A stretch of 10,609 bases of DNA. Origin: an uncultured Gemmatimonadota bacterium (GTDB lineage: Bacteria > Gemmatimonadota > Gemmatimonadetes > Gemmatimonadales > Gemmatimonadaceae). Each line of letters opens with the position of its first letter. Within the stretch, counting starts at the first letter, position 1. The translations under genes were made by a program, and so were the position numbers. The notes beneath the pieces are model-generated. The model searched no databases. It was given only the letters and a program-made list of their open reading frames with translations, and had not been told where the DNA came from. The stretch lies in the NCBI GenBank assembly GCA_946887155.1, contig CAMPKM010000068.1:1-10609 (forward strand). The letters run 5' to 3'. Shown piece after piece: positions 1-7,564 of the stretch.

Positions 1-721
1 TCACCGGCAGCAGCGCCACGCGACGCAGCACGCCAAGCTTCTTCTCGAGGGCCCAATTCAGTTGTTCAGTGAGGAACTGGCTGGACGCGTCACCGGCCAG
101 CGCGCGACGTGCGTCGGCGATGGCCTTGTCGATCGCGATGAGACTCTTCTCGACCGTGTTGATGGTGGCCGAGTCCAGGCTGCCGCGACGTTCGTCGAGG
201 ATGATGCGCAGGCGTGAAATCTCCTGCGCATACACCACCTCGGCCGCCATCGGCTCGGCGCGAACCAACGTGGCGCCGCCGGTCGAGGTGCGCGACGGCA
301 CGACGACATTCGCCGGCATTCCGATCGCGTTGGTGTCCCCGGCGGCGACGGTGGAGCCCACCTGGCCGCTGCCGCCCGTGGCCACGAGGTACGTGATGAC
401 TGACGAGGCGGCCATGAGTACGACCGCGGCGGCCGCCATCTGCCAGGTCCGGCGCACCGGGGTCGCTGCCGCCTGACGAGGAGTGATCTCGACGACCGGC
501 GTTTCGATGCGCGCCGCGATGCCGTCCCACAGGTCGCGTGACGGCGCGAGTTCGGGAAGATTGGCCGCATCGCGGCGAAGTCCGTCGATATCACGGACGA
601 TCGACGCGCAACGCAGGCATTCCCGCAGGTGGGCGTCCACCGCCCGGCGCCGCGGCAGGTCGAGGTCACCCTCGAGCCAGTCCGAAAGAACGTTGTCGAC
701 GTGTTCGCAGGTCATGGTCAT
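1..721 (-). CDS. zinc-binding membrane anti-sigma factor (3' end outside window)
   Basis: Probable anti-sigma factor of the adjacent ECF sigma factor. The frame stays open from ATG at 721 to the left edge (240 codons, no stop), so the C-terminus is missing. Near the N-terminus are C5, H7 and the motif H31-x3-C35-x2-C38, the zf-HC2 (ZAS) zinc signature. A Trp-Arg-flanked hydrophobic stretch at about residues 95-113 should be a single membrane span, leaving an outer part rich in Ala, Arg and Glu that looks helical. The start lies 2 nt after the sigma stop codon, and a GGAG ribosome site sits 8 nt upstream inside the sigma gene, which suggests coupled translation. A second ATG two codons later (715) is possible. 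By family knowledge the cytoplasmic zinc domain holds the sigma factor until a signal arrives. The outer domain resembles no sensor I recognise. Identity as an anti-sigma factor is fairly sure; the signal is unknown. Confidence 0.85.
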   Translation of the reverse strand, partial: MTMTCEHVDNVLSDWLEGDLDLPRRRAVDAHLRECLRCASIVRDIDGLRRDAANLPELAPSRDLWDGIAARIETPVVEITPRQAAATPVRRTWQMAAAAVVLMAASSVITYLVATGGSGQVGSTVAAGDTNAIGMPANVVVPSRTSTGGATLVRAEPMAAEVVYAQEISRLRIILDERRGSLDSATINTVEKSLIAIDKAIADARRALAGDASSQFLTEQLNWALEKKLGVLRRVALLPV

Positions 722-723
722 CG

Positions 724-1299
724 TTATCGCTCCAGAGCCTTGCGCAGGAGCATCCGTGCCCGGTGCAACTGCGCCTTGCTTCCCCCAGTGGTGATCGCCA
801 GTTGCTCGGCGATCTCCTCGTGCTTGTAGCCTTCGACGTCGTGCAGGACGAAAACCTTTCGCGCTCCCGGCGGCAGCATCCCGATCGCCTGTTCCAGGTC
901 CATCGCCAGTCCGGGCGTCGTCACCCGGGCCGTGATCTGCCACTCGATCGGTTCATCTTCCGGTTCGGCATCACGGCCGCCGAACCGCTTCCGGTCCCGC
1001 CCCTCGGTCTTTCGCGCGTTGAGCACGACGTTCACGGCCAGTCGGTGCAGCCAGGTTCCGAACGCGCTGTCGCCACGAAAGAGCGAGAGCTTCTGCCACG
1101 CCCGAACGAAGACGTCCTGGGTCAGCTCTTCAGCTGCCGCACGATCATTCGTCATCCGGACGCAGAGCGCGAAGACGCGATTCACATGAACGCGGTACAA
1201 CTCCTCGAAGGCCTGACGGTCTCCCGCCGTGGCTCGAGCGACCTCCTGTGCGATTCGCTCTTCCCGCAGCGAGTCGTCGTCGATGATCGGCACCGTCAT
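724..1299 (-). CDS. ECF-type RNA polymerase sigma-70 factor
   Basis: Small sigma factor with only regions 2 and 4. Region 2 begins with AFEELYRVHVNRVFALC and includes the acidic EELTQDVFVRAW core-binding helix and the GTWLHRLAVN promoter-recognition part. A short charged linker leads to region 4 (LPPGARKVFVLHDVEGYKHEEIAEQL, then the recognition helix around KAQLHRARMLLRKAL). The length of 191 residues is normal for the family. I chose the ATG at 1299. A GTG at 1323 would add eight residues, and neither start has a clear ribosome site. The gene lies just upstream of the zinc anti-sigma factor, the standard sigma/anti-sigma operon order, so release from that partner is the expected control. The regulon cannot be deduced from this window. 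The ECF assignment is firm; the subgroup is not determined. Confidence 0.92.
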   Translation of the reverse strand: MTVPIIDDDSLREERIAQEVARATAGDRQAFEELYRVHVNRVFALCVRMTNDRAAAEELTQDVFVRAWQKLSLFRGDSAFGTWLHRLAVNVVLNARKTEGRDRKRFGGRDAEPEDEPIEWQITARVTTPGLAMDLEQAIGMLPPGARKVFVLHDVEGYKHEEIAEQLAITTGGSKAQLHRARMLLRKALER

Positions 1300-1349
1300 G
1301 TGTGGGTCGGTCTCAACGCTCACGGAGTGAGATGGTTGAGCCTACCCGA

Positions 1350-1361
1350 AGGTTTGAACCT
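1350..1361. promoter_or_regulatory. short inverted repeat upstream of the sigma gene
   Basis: AGGTT and AACCT are perfect inverted arms around a 2-nt centre, 27 nt upstream of the GTG alternative start and about 50 nt upstream of the chosen ATG. The position would suit an operator, but it is short and could be chance. I found no convincing -35/-10 pair in the 1324-1490 gap. The T-rich stretch around 1430-1445 (minus strand) is the only AT-rich patch there. Confidence 0.2.
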
Positions 1362-1490
1362 GTGGGGGGTGGCCTGCCTGCTGGGGAATTACGGGGCGAG
1401 GCCTGCGGTTCGTTTCATGACGGCCGAGTGAAAAATATCAGAAAAGTGAGCCAGGGGAATCCGCGCGGGGGACGTTGCGGATGAACTCCC

Positions 1491-2012
1491 TCAGGGCTCC
1501 GTTTCGGCCCGATGCAGCAGGGTCTTCAATGGATGCGCCTGCAGCAGGAGCAGGAATGCGATCGCGGCGCCAACCAGGCTCCCGCCGAGTATGGACAACC
1601 ACGCGATCCCGCCGAGAAAGGAGGAGAGCGCCGCGGTGAACATGATGAATCCGATCTCCACCATGACGAACCCGAACAACGCGGCCATGACGAGGCTTGG
1701 CTCACGCACGGCGCCGTGGACGCACGACACGAGGGACACGCCGTACACCACGTTGAGGATGCCGTGGCCGACGGAAAAGGCGACGATGCCGCCTAACGTC
1801 GTTATGACGCGGAAGGGATCGCCCGACACGGCGTCGACCAGTACCAGCCACAACCAGGTCGCTATCGCGACGATGAGCCCCAGCTTGGCGCCCTCACGAA
1901 GTACGCCCTGCTTCGCGGATGAGCCGCGGGCGTGCAGTGCCAGTTGTGAAAGCGCTGATTGAAGGAACGACTTCTCCGGCAGCGCGCTGGCATGCGGAGT
2001 GACATGGATCAT
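1491..2012 (-). CDS. four-helix integral membrane protein, function unknown
   Basis: I do not recognise the family. The 173-residue product has a soluble N-terminus of about 40 residues followed by four hydrophobic segments at about residues 44-62, 72-96, 106-128 and 134-158, and a short basic tail (HPLKTLLHRAE). Polar or charged residues inside the segments include D60, H83, N87 and E119. The start is well supported: ATG at 2012 with AAGGAG seven nt upstream. It follows gap by 34 nt on the same strand, so it is probably the last gene of the tal-gap block, although nothing in the protein ties it to carbon metabolism. It carries its only TTA leucine codon inside the repeated word CGTTAGGC (1791-1798). 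The coding call is strong; the function is open. Confidence 0.8.
   Translation of the reverse strand: MIHVTPHASALPEKSFLQSALSQLALHARGSSAKQGVLREGAKLGLIVAIATWLWLVLVDAVSGDPFRVITTLGGIVAFSVGHGILNVVYGVSLVSCVHGAVREPSLVMAALFGFVMVEIGFIMFTAALSSFLGGIAWLSILGGSLVGAAIAFLLLLQAHPLKTLLHRAETEP
1791..1798 (-). repeat. GCCTAACG word, in membrane protein gene
   Basis: Read on the coding strand as ACG-TTA-GGC (Thr-Leu-Gly), the only TTA codon of that gene. Confidence 0.6.
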
Positions 2013-2046
2013 GGTAAGGCTCCTTGTGGTTTGAGAGGATCGCGAA

Positions 2047-3066
2047 CTAGTGAGGCCGCGCCGCTGTGCGCTGACGTGCGAGGCTCATGGAAACCGCCTC
2101 ACGTACCATCTGATTGGCATAGCCCCATTCGTTGTCGTACCAGCTCATGATCTTGACCAGGTCGCCGTCGACGACCCTCGTGAGCTCCACGTCAATGATG
2201 GATGCTCGCGAATCGCCGACGATGTCCGACGAAACGAGTGGATCTCGCGAAACTCCGAGCACCCCCTTGTACCGTTCGCTGTCGGCCTCCTCCGTAAAGA
2301 TGCGATTCACCTCGTCCACGGTCGTTGGCCGCGACGTGATGAAGGTGACGTCGGCGATCGATCCGACAGGAATGGGCGCCCGGAGCGCGATACCGTCGAA
2401 GCGGCCCTCGAATTCCGGGAGCGCACGCGTCGTCGCGAGCGCGGCACCGGTCGTAGTCGGGACGAGGTTCGCCCCCGCTGCCCGGCCACGGCGGAAGCGT
2501 TTGTTCGGTCCGTCGACGAGCGCTTGCGAAGACGTGTAGGCATGCACCGTCGTCATGACCGCCTTCCTGATGCCGATACGGCGGCCCATGACCTCGACGA
2601 TCGGCGTTATGCAGTTCGTCGTGCAGCTGGCGCAGGAGATGATGCTCGACGAGCCGGATCCTGGGTTGGCGCCATGCACGACGACCTCGACGCCCGTTGA
2701 TGGAGCCGAAAGCAGGACAATCCGCGCCCCCGCAGCCACGTGCTTCTCGAGGTCCGCACGCTGCGTGAGTGCGCCGGTGCATTCGAAGACCAGGTCCACG
2801 TCGAGCTCCTTCCAGGGGAGCGCCAGTGGATCGCGATGGCTCAGCGTCCGCAGCTTGCGGCCGTCAATGACAAGTTCGCCGCCGTCGACCGCCACGGATT
2901 TCCCGTAGCGCCCATACACGCTATCAAAGCGTATCAGGTAGGCGAGGTTCGAGGCGTCCACCAGGTCGTTGACGGCGACCAGCTCGAGTGCCGGCTCCTC
3001 CGTCACCAACTTCAGGAGCGCCCGGCCGATTCGTCCGAGGCCGTTGATGGCGACGCGTGTGGTCAT
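2047..3066 (-). CDS. gap: type I glyceraldehyde-3-phosphate dehydrogenase
   Basis: Oxidises and phosphorylates glyceraldehyde 3-phosphate to 1,3-bisphosphoglycerate with NAD+, in the cytoplasm. Visible in the 339-residue product are the N-terminal Rossmann motif INGLGRIGR, the acidic D34 (VNDL) that usually selects NAD, the active-site ASCTTNC with C148, the partner H175 in TTVHAYTSSQ, and the C-terminal SWYDNEWGYANQMV signature. Length and layout are normal. The ATG at 3066 overlaps the tal stop as ATGA, with GAGG seven nt upstream; the longer TTG-start version reaching 3084 is rejected for this reason. Differences from the common form: the residue three before the catalytic Cys is Cys instead of Asn (SCASC), and the loop before it is short and Ser-rich. 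Erythrose-4-phosphate dehydrogenase is a relative, but GAPDH is more likely beside tal. Assignment is firm. Confidence 0.95.
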   Translation of the reverse strand: MTTRVAINGLGRIGRALLKLVTEEPALELVAVNDLVDASNLAYLIRFDSVYGRYGKSVAVDGGELVIDGRKLRTLSHRDPLALPWKELDVDLVFECTGALTQRADLEKHVAAGARIVLLSAPSTGVEVVVHGANPGSGSSSIISCASCTTNCITPIVEVMGRRIGIRKAVMTTVHAYTSSQALVDGPNKRFRRGRAAGANLVPTTTGAALATTRALPEFEGRFDGIALRAPIPVGSIADVTFITSRPTTVDEVNRIFTEEADSERYKGVLGVSRDPLVSSDIVGDSRASIIDVELTRVVDGDLVKIMSWYDNEWGYANQMVREAVSMSLARQRTAARPH

Positions 3067-3707
3067 GCCTGCACCTCGTCCCAATCCTTCCGGAACTTGA
3101 GGATGCCGCTGTCCGTGAGAGGGTGGTGGATCATCTGCCGCAGGACTTTCTGAGGCACCGTGGCGATGTGTGCGCCCGCGAGTGCCGCTTCGGTGACATG
3201 ACGTGGATGCCGGATCGACGCCGCCAGCACTTCGGACTTGAGGCCGTGCATCCTCACGATGGCCGCCAGGTCACGCACGACTTCCATGCCATGTTCGTTG
3301 ATGTCGTCCAGGCGGCCCACGAAAGGCGACAGGAGCGAGGCCCCCGCCTTCGCCGCCAGCAGGCCCTGGTTGGCGCTGAAGATCAGCGTACAGTTGGTCC
3401 TGATGCCCTCACTCGTCAGGCGTGCAATCGCCTCCAGCCCTTCCTCGCTCATCGCGACCTTGACCACGATGTTCGGGGCCAGCTGCGCGAAATGGCGTCC
3501 CTCGCGCAGCATGTCGTCGACGTGCTCCCCCACGACTTCGGCACTCACCGGACCGTTGGTGATCCGGCAGATCTGTTTCAGGACGTCGTCGTAGTTTCCG
3601 CCGACCCTGGCAAACAGGCTGGGATTGGTCGTGACGCCGTCGAGAACCCCCCAGCGCTGCGCGATGGTGATCTCATCCAGTTCGGCGGTGTCCAGGAAAA
3701 GCTTCAT
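3063..3707 (-). CDS. tal: transaldolase, TalC/FSA-like short family
   Basis: Class I aldolase of the non-oxidative pentose phosphate branch, moving a dihydroxyacetone unit between sugar phosphates. The 214-residue length fits the short TalC/fructose-6-phosphate aldolase family. Landmarks are MKLFLDTA at the start, GVTTNPSL (24-31), the Schiff-base lysine K83 in NIVVKVAMSEEG, NCTLIFSANQ, SPFVGRLDDI and the C-terminal KFRKDWDEV. E57 stands where E. coli FsaA has Gln59, which favours transaldolase over simple F6P aldolase (inference from recalled family sequences). The usual Pro after the lysine motif is Ala (KVAM for KIPM). I chose ATG 3707 because homology begins exactly there; the longer frame upstream has no family match and would overlap the 71-residue gene. 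The ribosome site (GGCGGGAG) lies very close to the start. It overlaps gap by ATGA. Confidence 0.93.
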   Translation of the reverse strand: MKLFLDTAELDEITIAQRWGVLDGVTTNPSLFARVGGNYDDVLKQICRITNGPVSAEVVGEHVDDMLREGRHFAQLAPNIVVKVAMSEEGLEAIARLTSEGIRTNCTLIFSANQGLLAAKAGASLLSPFVGRLDDINEHGMEVVRDLAAIVRMHGLKSEVLAASIRHPRHVTEAALAGAHIATVPQKVLRQMIHHPLTDSGILKFRKDWDEVQA

Positions 3708-3713
3708 GCTCCC

Positions 3714-3721
3714 GCCTAACG
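3714..3721 (-). repeat. GCCTAACG word at the end of the 71-residue gene
   Basis: On the minus strand CGTTAGGC supplies the TAG stop codon and leads directly into the tal ribosome site. Confidence 0.6.
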
Positions 3722-3931
3722 AGGTGGCGAATGGGCCGGAGGAACGAGTGGCGGATCGCCGCCGTTCGGCTCCTGCGCGTGCGGCGACCCGATTCCCGTG
3801 GCGATCCACGACGGAGGATCGCTGGCCGGGAAACTGTCGTAAGAGGTCACGTCGATCTCATCCGCCTGGTCGATGACCACGTAACCGCGTCGTGCACGGC
3901 CCGCTCGCGCCGATTCGTCGTCATCACTCAT
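3716..3931 (-). CDS. small acidic SFPASDPPSW-motif protein
   Basis: A 71-residue soluble, acidic protein with no membrane segment. Residues 33-42 read SFPASDPPSW, a motif I know from many short uncharacterised proteins of Gram-negative bacteria, where it is the only strongly conserved part. Before it comes a charged, probably flexible stretch (SDDDESARAGRARRG), and after it a Pro/Gly-rich tail. No activity has been assigned that I can name. ATG 3931 has GGAGAGG seven nt upstream. Its TAG stop (3716-3718) lies 8 nt before the tal start, so both genes should share a transcript and tal may be translated by coupling. The stop codon is part of the repeated word CGTTAGGC. It is likely the first gene of the tal-gap block, with the 0.4 kb gap upstream as promoter space. 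Confidence 0.75.
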   Translation of the reverse strand: MSDDDESARAGRARRGYVVIDQADEIDVTSYDSFPASDPPSWIATGIGSPHAQEPNGGDPPLVPPAHSPPR

Positions 3932-4121
3932 GGTCCGGCCTCTCCGTCACAGTGGCATTCGCATCGTGCCCACTTCGTACACAGGAAGCAATGAAGCGTC
4001 TGTACCATTGCGCATAACGGTCGTACCGGGCACAACATCCCGCGCGGGCCCGCTCGCTACGCTACCGGGCTGCGCACTGAGTGATGCGCTTGCGATGATG
4101 GTCCACATCTCACAACATCAA
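3932..4121. other. gene-free stretch upstream of the tal-gap block
   Basis: I see no coding sequence here. It is less GC-biased than its surroundings and probably contains the promoter for the 71-residue gene, tal and gap, but no -35/-10 pair of convincing quality was found on the minus strand. A perfect 10-bp palindrome GCGGGCCCGC lies at 4044-4053. Together with the dehydrogenase remnant (4122-4344) it separates pgl from the tal-gap block by about 0.4 kb. Confidence 0.5.
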
Positions 4122-4344
4122 ATGAAACGCCAGCATCGTCGCGGTCAGGCGGCCACGGGAGGCAACAGGAGCGCGTTCGCGGAAAAGGTCGCTATCATCC
4201 CAGGCAGGCGTAGCACGGCATCCCCTTGGTCGGCTGGGCCAACCGGAGGAGGTTGCACCGCTCGTGTGCTTCCTCCCGTCCGAGGAAGCATCGTTCATCA
4301 CCGGCGGCTACTACCTCGTCGACGGAGGTTACACGTCCGTCTAG
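4122..4344 (+). pseudogene. internally deleted short-chain dehydrogenase/reductase (SDR) remnant
   Basis: Two SDR fragments stand almost side by side on the plus strand. The first, 4176-4205, reads [10 protein letters not shown], matching the usual SDR N-terminus (F-x-x-KVAIITG, Thr changed to Pro). The second, 4219-4341 in the next frame, reads [20 protein letters not shown], continues through [20 protein letters not shown] and ends at TAG 4342-4344, an ordinary SDR C-terminus. The roughly 180-200 residues between (cofactor loop, catalytic Ser-Tyr-Lys) are absent and the frame changes, so no working enzyme can be made. The junction falls within about 4200-4218, where CAGG occurs twice in tandem and could have served as deletion microhomology. 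A possible start is ATG 4122, without a clear ribosome site. Its stop shares CTAG with the pgl stop on the other strand. The C-terminal half is certain; the N-terminal half is probable. Confidence 0.8.
4267..4290. repeat. 9-bp perfect hairpin inside the SDR remnant
   Basis: TGCTTCCTC and GAGGAAGCA form a perfect 9-bp stem around the loop CCGTCC. On the minus strand it lies about 50 nt past the pgl stop codon, where a transcript end would be expected, but no T-run follows on either strand. It may shape or stabilise the 3' end of the gnd-zwf-pgl message, or be a chance property of the dehydrogenase codons. Confidence 0.4.
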
Positions 4345-5108
4345 CCTGACGATCGTTGCGGGTGAAGGCCGGAAGCAGCGGGCGCGTCGAGTAGCCAGCG
4401 GACACGCTCCCCCGCGCTGCCAATCAACTGCGCCGGCAAGGCTACTGGCGAAACGGGACCCGCGAGCACCTTCCGCACGATGTCCGCCTTCGCCTGACCG
4501 GAAGCGAGGAACACAATCTCCGCCGCCGCGTTGATGACCACCGGTGTCAGCGTCATTCGCCACATCGACACGGCGGGAACAAATTCCGCGGCGACCCAGT
4601 CATCGGTGTGCAGACTCGACCCGCCCGGAAAGAGTGATGCGGTATGCCCATCGGCCCCCAGACCGAGGAGTACCAGGTCGAGCCGGAATGCTGGCTCAGC
4701 GCGCGGGGGGCCAGTCGGAGTGCGCAGCAAGCGACGCAACACGTGCTCATAATCGTTGGCCGCCGCTTCGGGATCGTCCTCGCCCCTCATGCGATGCACG
4801 TTCGCTTCGGGAACGGGGACATGAGCGAGCAGTGTTTCGCGCGCCATGCGATAGTTGCTGGCCTCATGATCCGGCGGCACGCACCGTTCATCACCCCACA
4901 GGAAATGGATGCGCGCCCAATCGATGGCGGAAACAAATGGCTCGGTTGCCAGTCGCGCATACACGCTGCGCGGCGTCGAGCCACCTGAGAGCGCGACCGC
5001 AAACGTTCCACGCGCTTCTACCGCAGCATTGCCTGCCGAGATGAACTGTTGAGCGGCGGCATCCGCGAGCTGCTTCTCGTCAGGCAGGATGGCGATCTCC
5101 GGCGCCAT
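4341..5108 (-). CDS. pgl: 6-phosphogluconolactonase
   Basis: Hydrolyses 6-phosphoglucono-delta-lactone to 6-phosphogluconate, second step of the oxidative pentose phosphate branch, in the cytoplasm. The 255-residue product shows the glucosamine-6-phosphate isomerase-like fold motifs of the DevB/SOL family: [12 protein letters not shown] (about 39-50), [20 protein letters not shown] (about 69-88) and [15 protein letters not shown] (about 148-162) with the expected Asp and His (D153, H155). The length is typical. I chose ATG 5108, 2 nt after the zwf stop. GTG and TTG codons upstream (TTG at 5132) would give a short overlap with zwf and cannot be excluded, as no clear ribosome site precedes any of them. 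It should be translated together with zwf. The stop codon is shared head-on with the SDR remnant. Confidence 0.93.
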   Translation of the reverse strand: MAPEIAILPDEKQLADAAAQQFISAGNAAVEARGTFAVALSGGSTPRSVYARLATEPFVSAIDWARIHFLWGDERCVPPDHEASNYRMARETLLAHVPVPEANVHRMRGEDDPEAAANDYEHVLRRLLRTPTGPPRAEPAFRLDLVLLGLGADGHTASLFPGGSSLHTDDWVAAEFVPAVSMWRMTLTPVVINAAAEIVFLASGQAKADIVRKVLAGPVSPVALPAQLIGSAGERVRWLLDAPAASGLHPQRSSG

Positions 5109-5110
5109 GA

Positions 5111-6478
5111 TCACGCGGCTGGATTGCGCCAACCACCAATGTCGTCCGCCAGCTTCATCGCTTCAGCAGGACCCCAGCTTCCGCGCGCATACTCCAGCGC
5201 GGGCTCGACGTTGCCAAGAATGTCCTGCACGACGGTCCAGGCGGCTTCCACGCCATCCTCGCGCGCGAAGAGCATCGCATCGCCGTCCATCGCGTCGCCA
5301 ATCAGCCGCTCGTAAGGCGTCATCTCGTCGCCAGACGGAAGGTGCGCGACGTGCAGTTCGGTGCGATCGGAAAGAAAAGCTTCGCCGGGCCGTTTCACCC
5401 GGGCGCCCAGCGCAATCGTCACGTCGGGACTGAGCCGGAATCGCAGGTAGTTCGTTTCACCTGGTGCCAGCATGGTGAGCGGCGGGCGCTTGAGCCTGAC
5501 GATGACCTCGGTGGCCGTCACCGCGAGCGATTTTCCCGCGCGCACCAGAAACGGGACACCTTCCCACCGCCACGAATCGATGTGCAGTCGTACGGCCGCG
5601 AACGTTTCTACCGTGGAATCCGGCGCAACGCCAGGCTCGTTGCGATAACCCTTGAACTGGCCTCGTACCAGCGAGTCTCGTGTCAGCGGCCGGATATTCC
5701 GGAAGACCTTCACCTGTTCGTCGCGGATCGATTCCTCGTAGTCGAAGTCCGGTGGCTCCATGGCCAGAAATCCCACCACTTCCAGAAGGTGGTTCTGCAT
5801 CACGTCGCGGATCGCCCCGACTTCGTCATAAAACCGGCCGCGGCCTTCCACTCCAAATCGCTCAGCCATGGTGATCTGAACGCTTTCGACGTAGTGGCTG
5901 TTCCAGATGGGCTCGAGAAAGGTGTTGGCGAAGCGGAACAGGAGGAGGTTCTGCACCGACTCCTTGCCGAGATAGTGGTCGATGCGGAAGATGTCCTGCT
6001 CGTCGAACGACGCGTGCAGCGTCTCCGTGAGCGCGCGCGCGCTGGCAAGATCCCGGCCAAATGGCTTTTCGACAACGATCCGCGCGTTGCGTGAACACCC
6101 GGAGAGGCCGAGTTCGCGGATGACGGGCTCGAACATCGCGGGCGGAATGGCGAGATAGTGCAGGGGACGGGCGGCGTCACCTAACGCGGCACGAAGCTTG
6201 ACGTAAGTCCCTCTGGCTTCGTATTCGCCCTGCACGTAGCGCAGGTTGCCGGCGAGCCTGGAGAACAAGGCCTCATCCACGTCGCCTGCGCGCGCAACGC
6301 TTTCCCGTGCCCGGGCCCGGAACTGCTCAATGGTCCACTCCGAGCGTGCCACGCCGATCACCGGCATGTCGAGCTGGCCGGCACGCGTCATCGCGTAGAG
6401 GGCGGGAAAGATCTTCTTGTTCGCGAGATCGCCGGTCGCGCCGAAAAACACCAGCGCGTCAGATCGTGGGGCGTTCAT
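5111..6478 (-). CDS. zwf: glucose-6-phosphate 1-dehydrogenase
   Basis: Oxidises glucose 6-phosphate to 6-phosphoglucono-lactone, the entry step of the oxidative pentose phosphate branch. The 455-residue product has the nucleotide motif [12 protein letters not shown] at the N-terminus (GATGDL 13-18), [10 protein letters not shown] (about 135-144), the substrate-binding signature RIDHYLGKE (165-173), the catalytic base H230 in MQNHLLEV, and RAGKSL further on. It is somewhat shorter than the usual 480-500 residues, with no motif missing. ATG 6478 overlaps the gnd stop as ATGA, and the gene ends 2 nt before pgl. Cofactor choice (NAD or NADP) cannot be settled from the sequence by eye. It contains a single TTA leucine codon, inside the variant repeat word CGTTAGGT at 6179-6186. 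Assignment is certain. Confidence 0.97.
   Translation of the reverse strand: MNAPRSDALVFFGATGDLANKKIFPALYAMTRAGQLDMPVIGVARSEWTIEQFRARARESVARAGDVDEALFSRLAGNLRYVQGEYEARGTYVKLRAALGDAARPLHYLAIPPAMFEPVIRELGLSGCSRNARIVVEKPFGRDLASARALTETLHASFDEQDIFRIDHYLGKESVQNLLLFRFANTFLEPIWNSHYVESVQITMAERFGVEGRGRFYDEVGAIRDVMQNHLLEVVGFLAMEPPDFDYEESIRDEQVKVFRNIRPLTRDSLVRGQFKGYRNEPGVAPDSTVETFAAVRLHIDSWRWEGVPFLVRAGKSLAVTATEVIVRLKRPPLTMLAPGETNYLRFRLSPDVTIALGARVKRPGEAFLSDRTELHVAHLPSGDEMTPYERLIGDAMDGDAMLFAREDGVEAAWTVVQDILGNVEPALEYARGSWGPAEAMKLADDIGGWRNPAA
6179..6186 (-). repeat. ACCTAACG, one-base variant of the word, in zwf
   Basis: Coding strand GCG-TTA-GGT (Ala-Leu-Gly). The seven-base core CGTTAGG is intact. Confidence 0.5.
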
Positions 6479-7494
6479 GCTCCGGGTGTCCTCTCTACGT
6501 GCCCCCCGAACTCGAGGCGCATGGCGGAGAGCACCCGGTTCTGGAACTCGGCCTGGCCACGCGAGGAAAACCGACCGAACAACGCCGCCGCCAGGATGTT
6601 GGCCGGAACCGCTTCGTCGATCGCCGCCTGCAGGGCCCAGCGTCCTTCACCAGAGTCGGACACGTGACCGCTGAAGCCATCGAGCCCGGGATCGCGAGCC
6701 AGTGCGGTCGCGGTCAGGTCGAGGAGCCACGACGCGACGACGCTCCCGCGCCGCCAGACCTCGGTGATGTCCGCCAGGTTGAAATCAAACTGGTACGCGG
6801 ACGTTTCCCGGAGCGGCGTGGTTTCCGCGTCGCTAGTACCGCTGCGCAATCCAATGCCAGCATGCTTCAGGATATTGAGGCCTTCGGCGTATGCCGCCAT
6901 CATGCCGTATTCGATGCCGTTGTGGACCATCTTCACGAAATGGCCAGCCCCGTTAGGCCCGCAATGGAGGTACCCCAGTTCCGCGGTGCCTGCGTCGTGA
7001 TCGCGCTCCGGTGTGGTCGGAATCGATCCTCGCCCCGGCGCGAGCGTAGCGAACACCGGGTCGAGGCGCCTGACGATTTCGGTTTCACCGCCGATCATCA
7101 GGCAGTAGCCGCGGTCGAGTCCGAGCACTCCACCGCTGGTGCCGCAGTCCACGAAATGCAGCCCGCGTTCGGCGAGCCGCGCCGCGCGCAAAATATCATC
7201 GCGATAGTGCGAGTTCCCGCCGTCGATCACGATGTCGCCGGCATCGAGTTTTGGTATGAGCGCATCGAGCGTCGCATCGACCGACCCGGCTGGCACCATC
7301 AGCCATGCGATGCGAGGCTTCGCGAGCTGCGAAACGAAGTCATCGAGCTCCGTCGCACCGGCGGCGCCTTCGTTCGCCAGCGTGTGCACCGCCGCTGGCG
7401 CCAGGTCGTGCACCACGCATTGGTGTCCTCCGCGCATGAGCCGGCGCACCATGTTGGCGCCCATGCGTCCAAGCCCGATCATACCAAGCTGCAT
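6475..7494 (-). CDS. gnd: 6-phosphogluconate dehydrogenase, decarboxylating, short NAD-type
   Basis: Converts 6-phosphogluconate to ribulose 5-phosphate and CO2. At 339 residues this is the short form, not the approximately 470-residue NADP enzyme. Visible are the Rossmann motif [12 protein letters not shown] (G7, G9, G12), D29 at the end of strand two (VVHDL), the substrate loop [10 protein letters not shown] (90-99), [19 protein letters not shown], and the catalytic K187 and E194 in [16 protein letters not shown]. The family's typical insertion around 152-175 ([20 protein letters not shown]) is present. Asp at position 29, where NADP enzymes carry Asn-Arg-Thr, suggests NAD+ use (inference). 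ATG 7494 has GGAG seven nt upstream. It overlaps zwf by ATGA and starts 70 nt after the PAS-LuxR gene, so it opens the metabolic part of this operon. Confidence 0.96.
   Translation of the reverse strand: MQLGMIGLGRMGANMVRRLMRGGHQCVVHDLAPAAVHTLANEGAAGATELDDFVSQLAKPRIAWLMVPAGSVDATLDALIPKLDAGDIVIDGGNSHYRDDILRAARLAERGLHFVDCGTSGGVLGLDRGYCLMIGGETEIVRRLDPVFATLAPGRGSIPTTPERDHDAGTAELGYLHCGPNGAGHFVKMVHNGIEYGMMAAYAEGLNILKHAGIGLRSGTSDAETTPLRETSAYQFDFNLADITEVWRRGSVVASWLLDLTATALARDPGLDGFSGHVSDSGEGRWALQAAIDEAVPANILAAALFGRFSSRGQAEFQNRVLSAMRLEFGGHVERTPGA
6951..6958 (+). repeat. CGTTAGGC word in gnd, opposite orientation
   Basis: Relative to gnd the word reads GCCTAACG within Gly-Pro-Asn-Gly of the catalytic region, the only in-gene copy in this orientation. 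Confidence 0.6.
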
Positions 7495-7564
7495 CGGTGA
7501 TCTCCGTGTGGCCGTTCCCGGTCGAGAGCGGCACTGTTCGGGTGAGAATGGCTGGTCGCGTCCG

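Noticed and set aside
538..1431. Long plus-strand open frame over the sigma factor
   Set aside because: Antisense shadow of the sigma and anti-sigma genes, which have clear domain motifs on the minus strand.
1428..1490. Possible terminator after the membrane protein gene (ATCCGC/GCGGAT plus T-rich stretch, minus strand)
   Set aside because: Only 6 bp, a long loop, and the T-rich stretch is distant and interrupted; too weak to annotate.
3708..3809. N-terminal extension of transaldolase
   Set aside because: Family homology starts at MKLFLDTA (3707); the extension overlaps another gene and lacks homology.
5342..6094. Plus-strand open frame over zwf
   Set aside because: Antisense shadow of zwf.
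6307..7500. Long plus-strand open frame over gnd
   Set aside because: Antisense shadow of gnd and the zwf start, a usual effect of high GC3.
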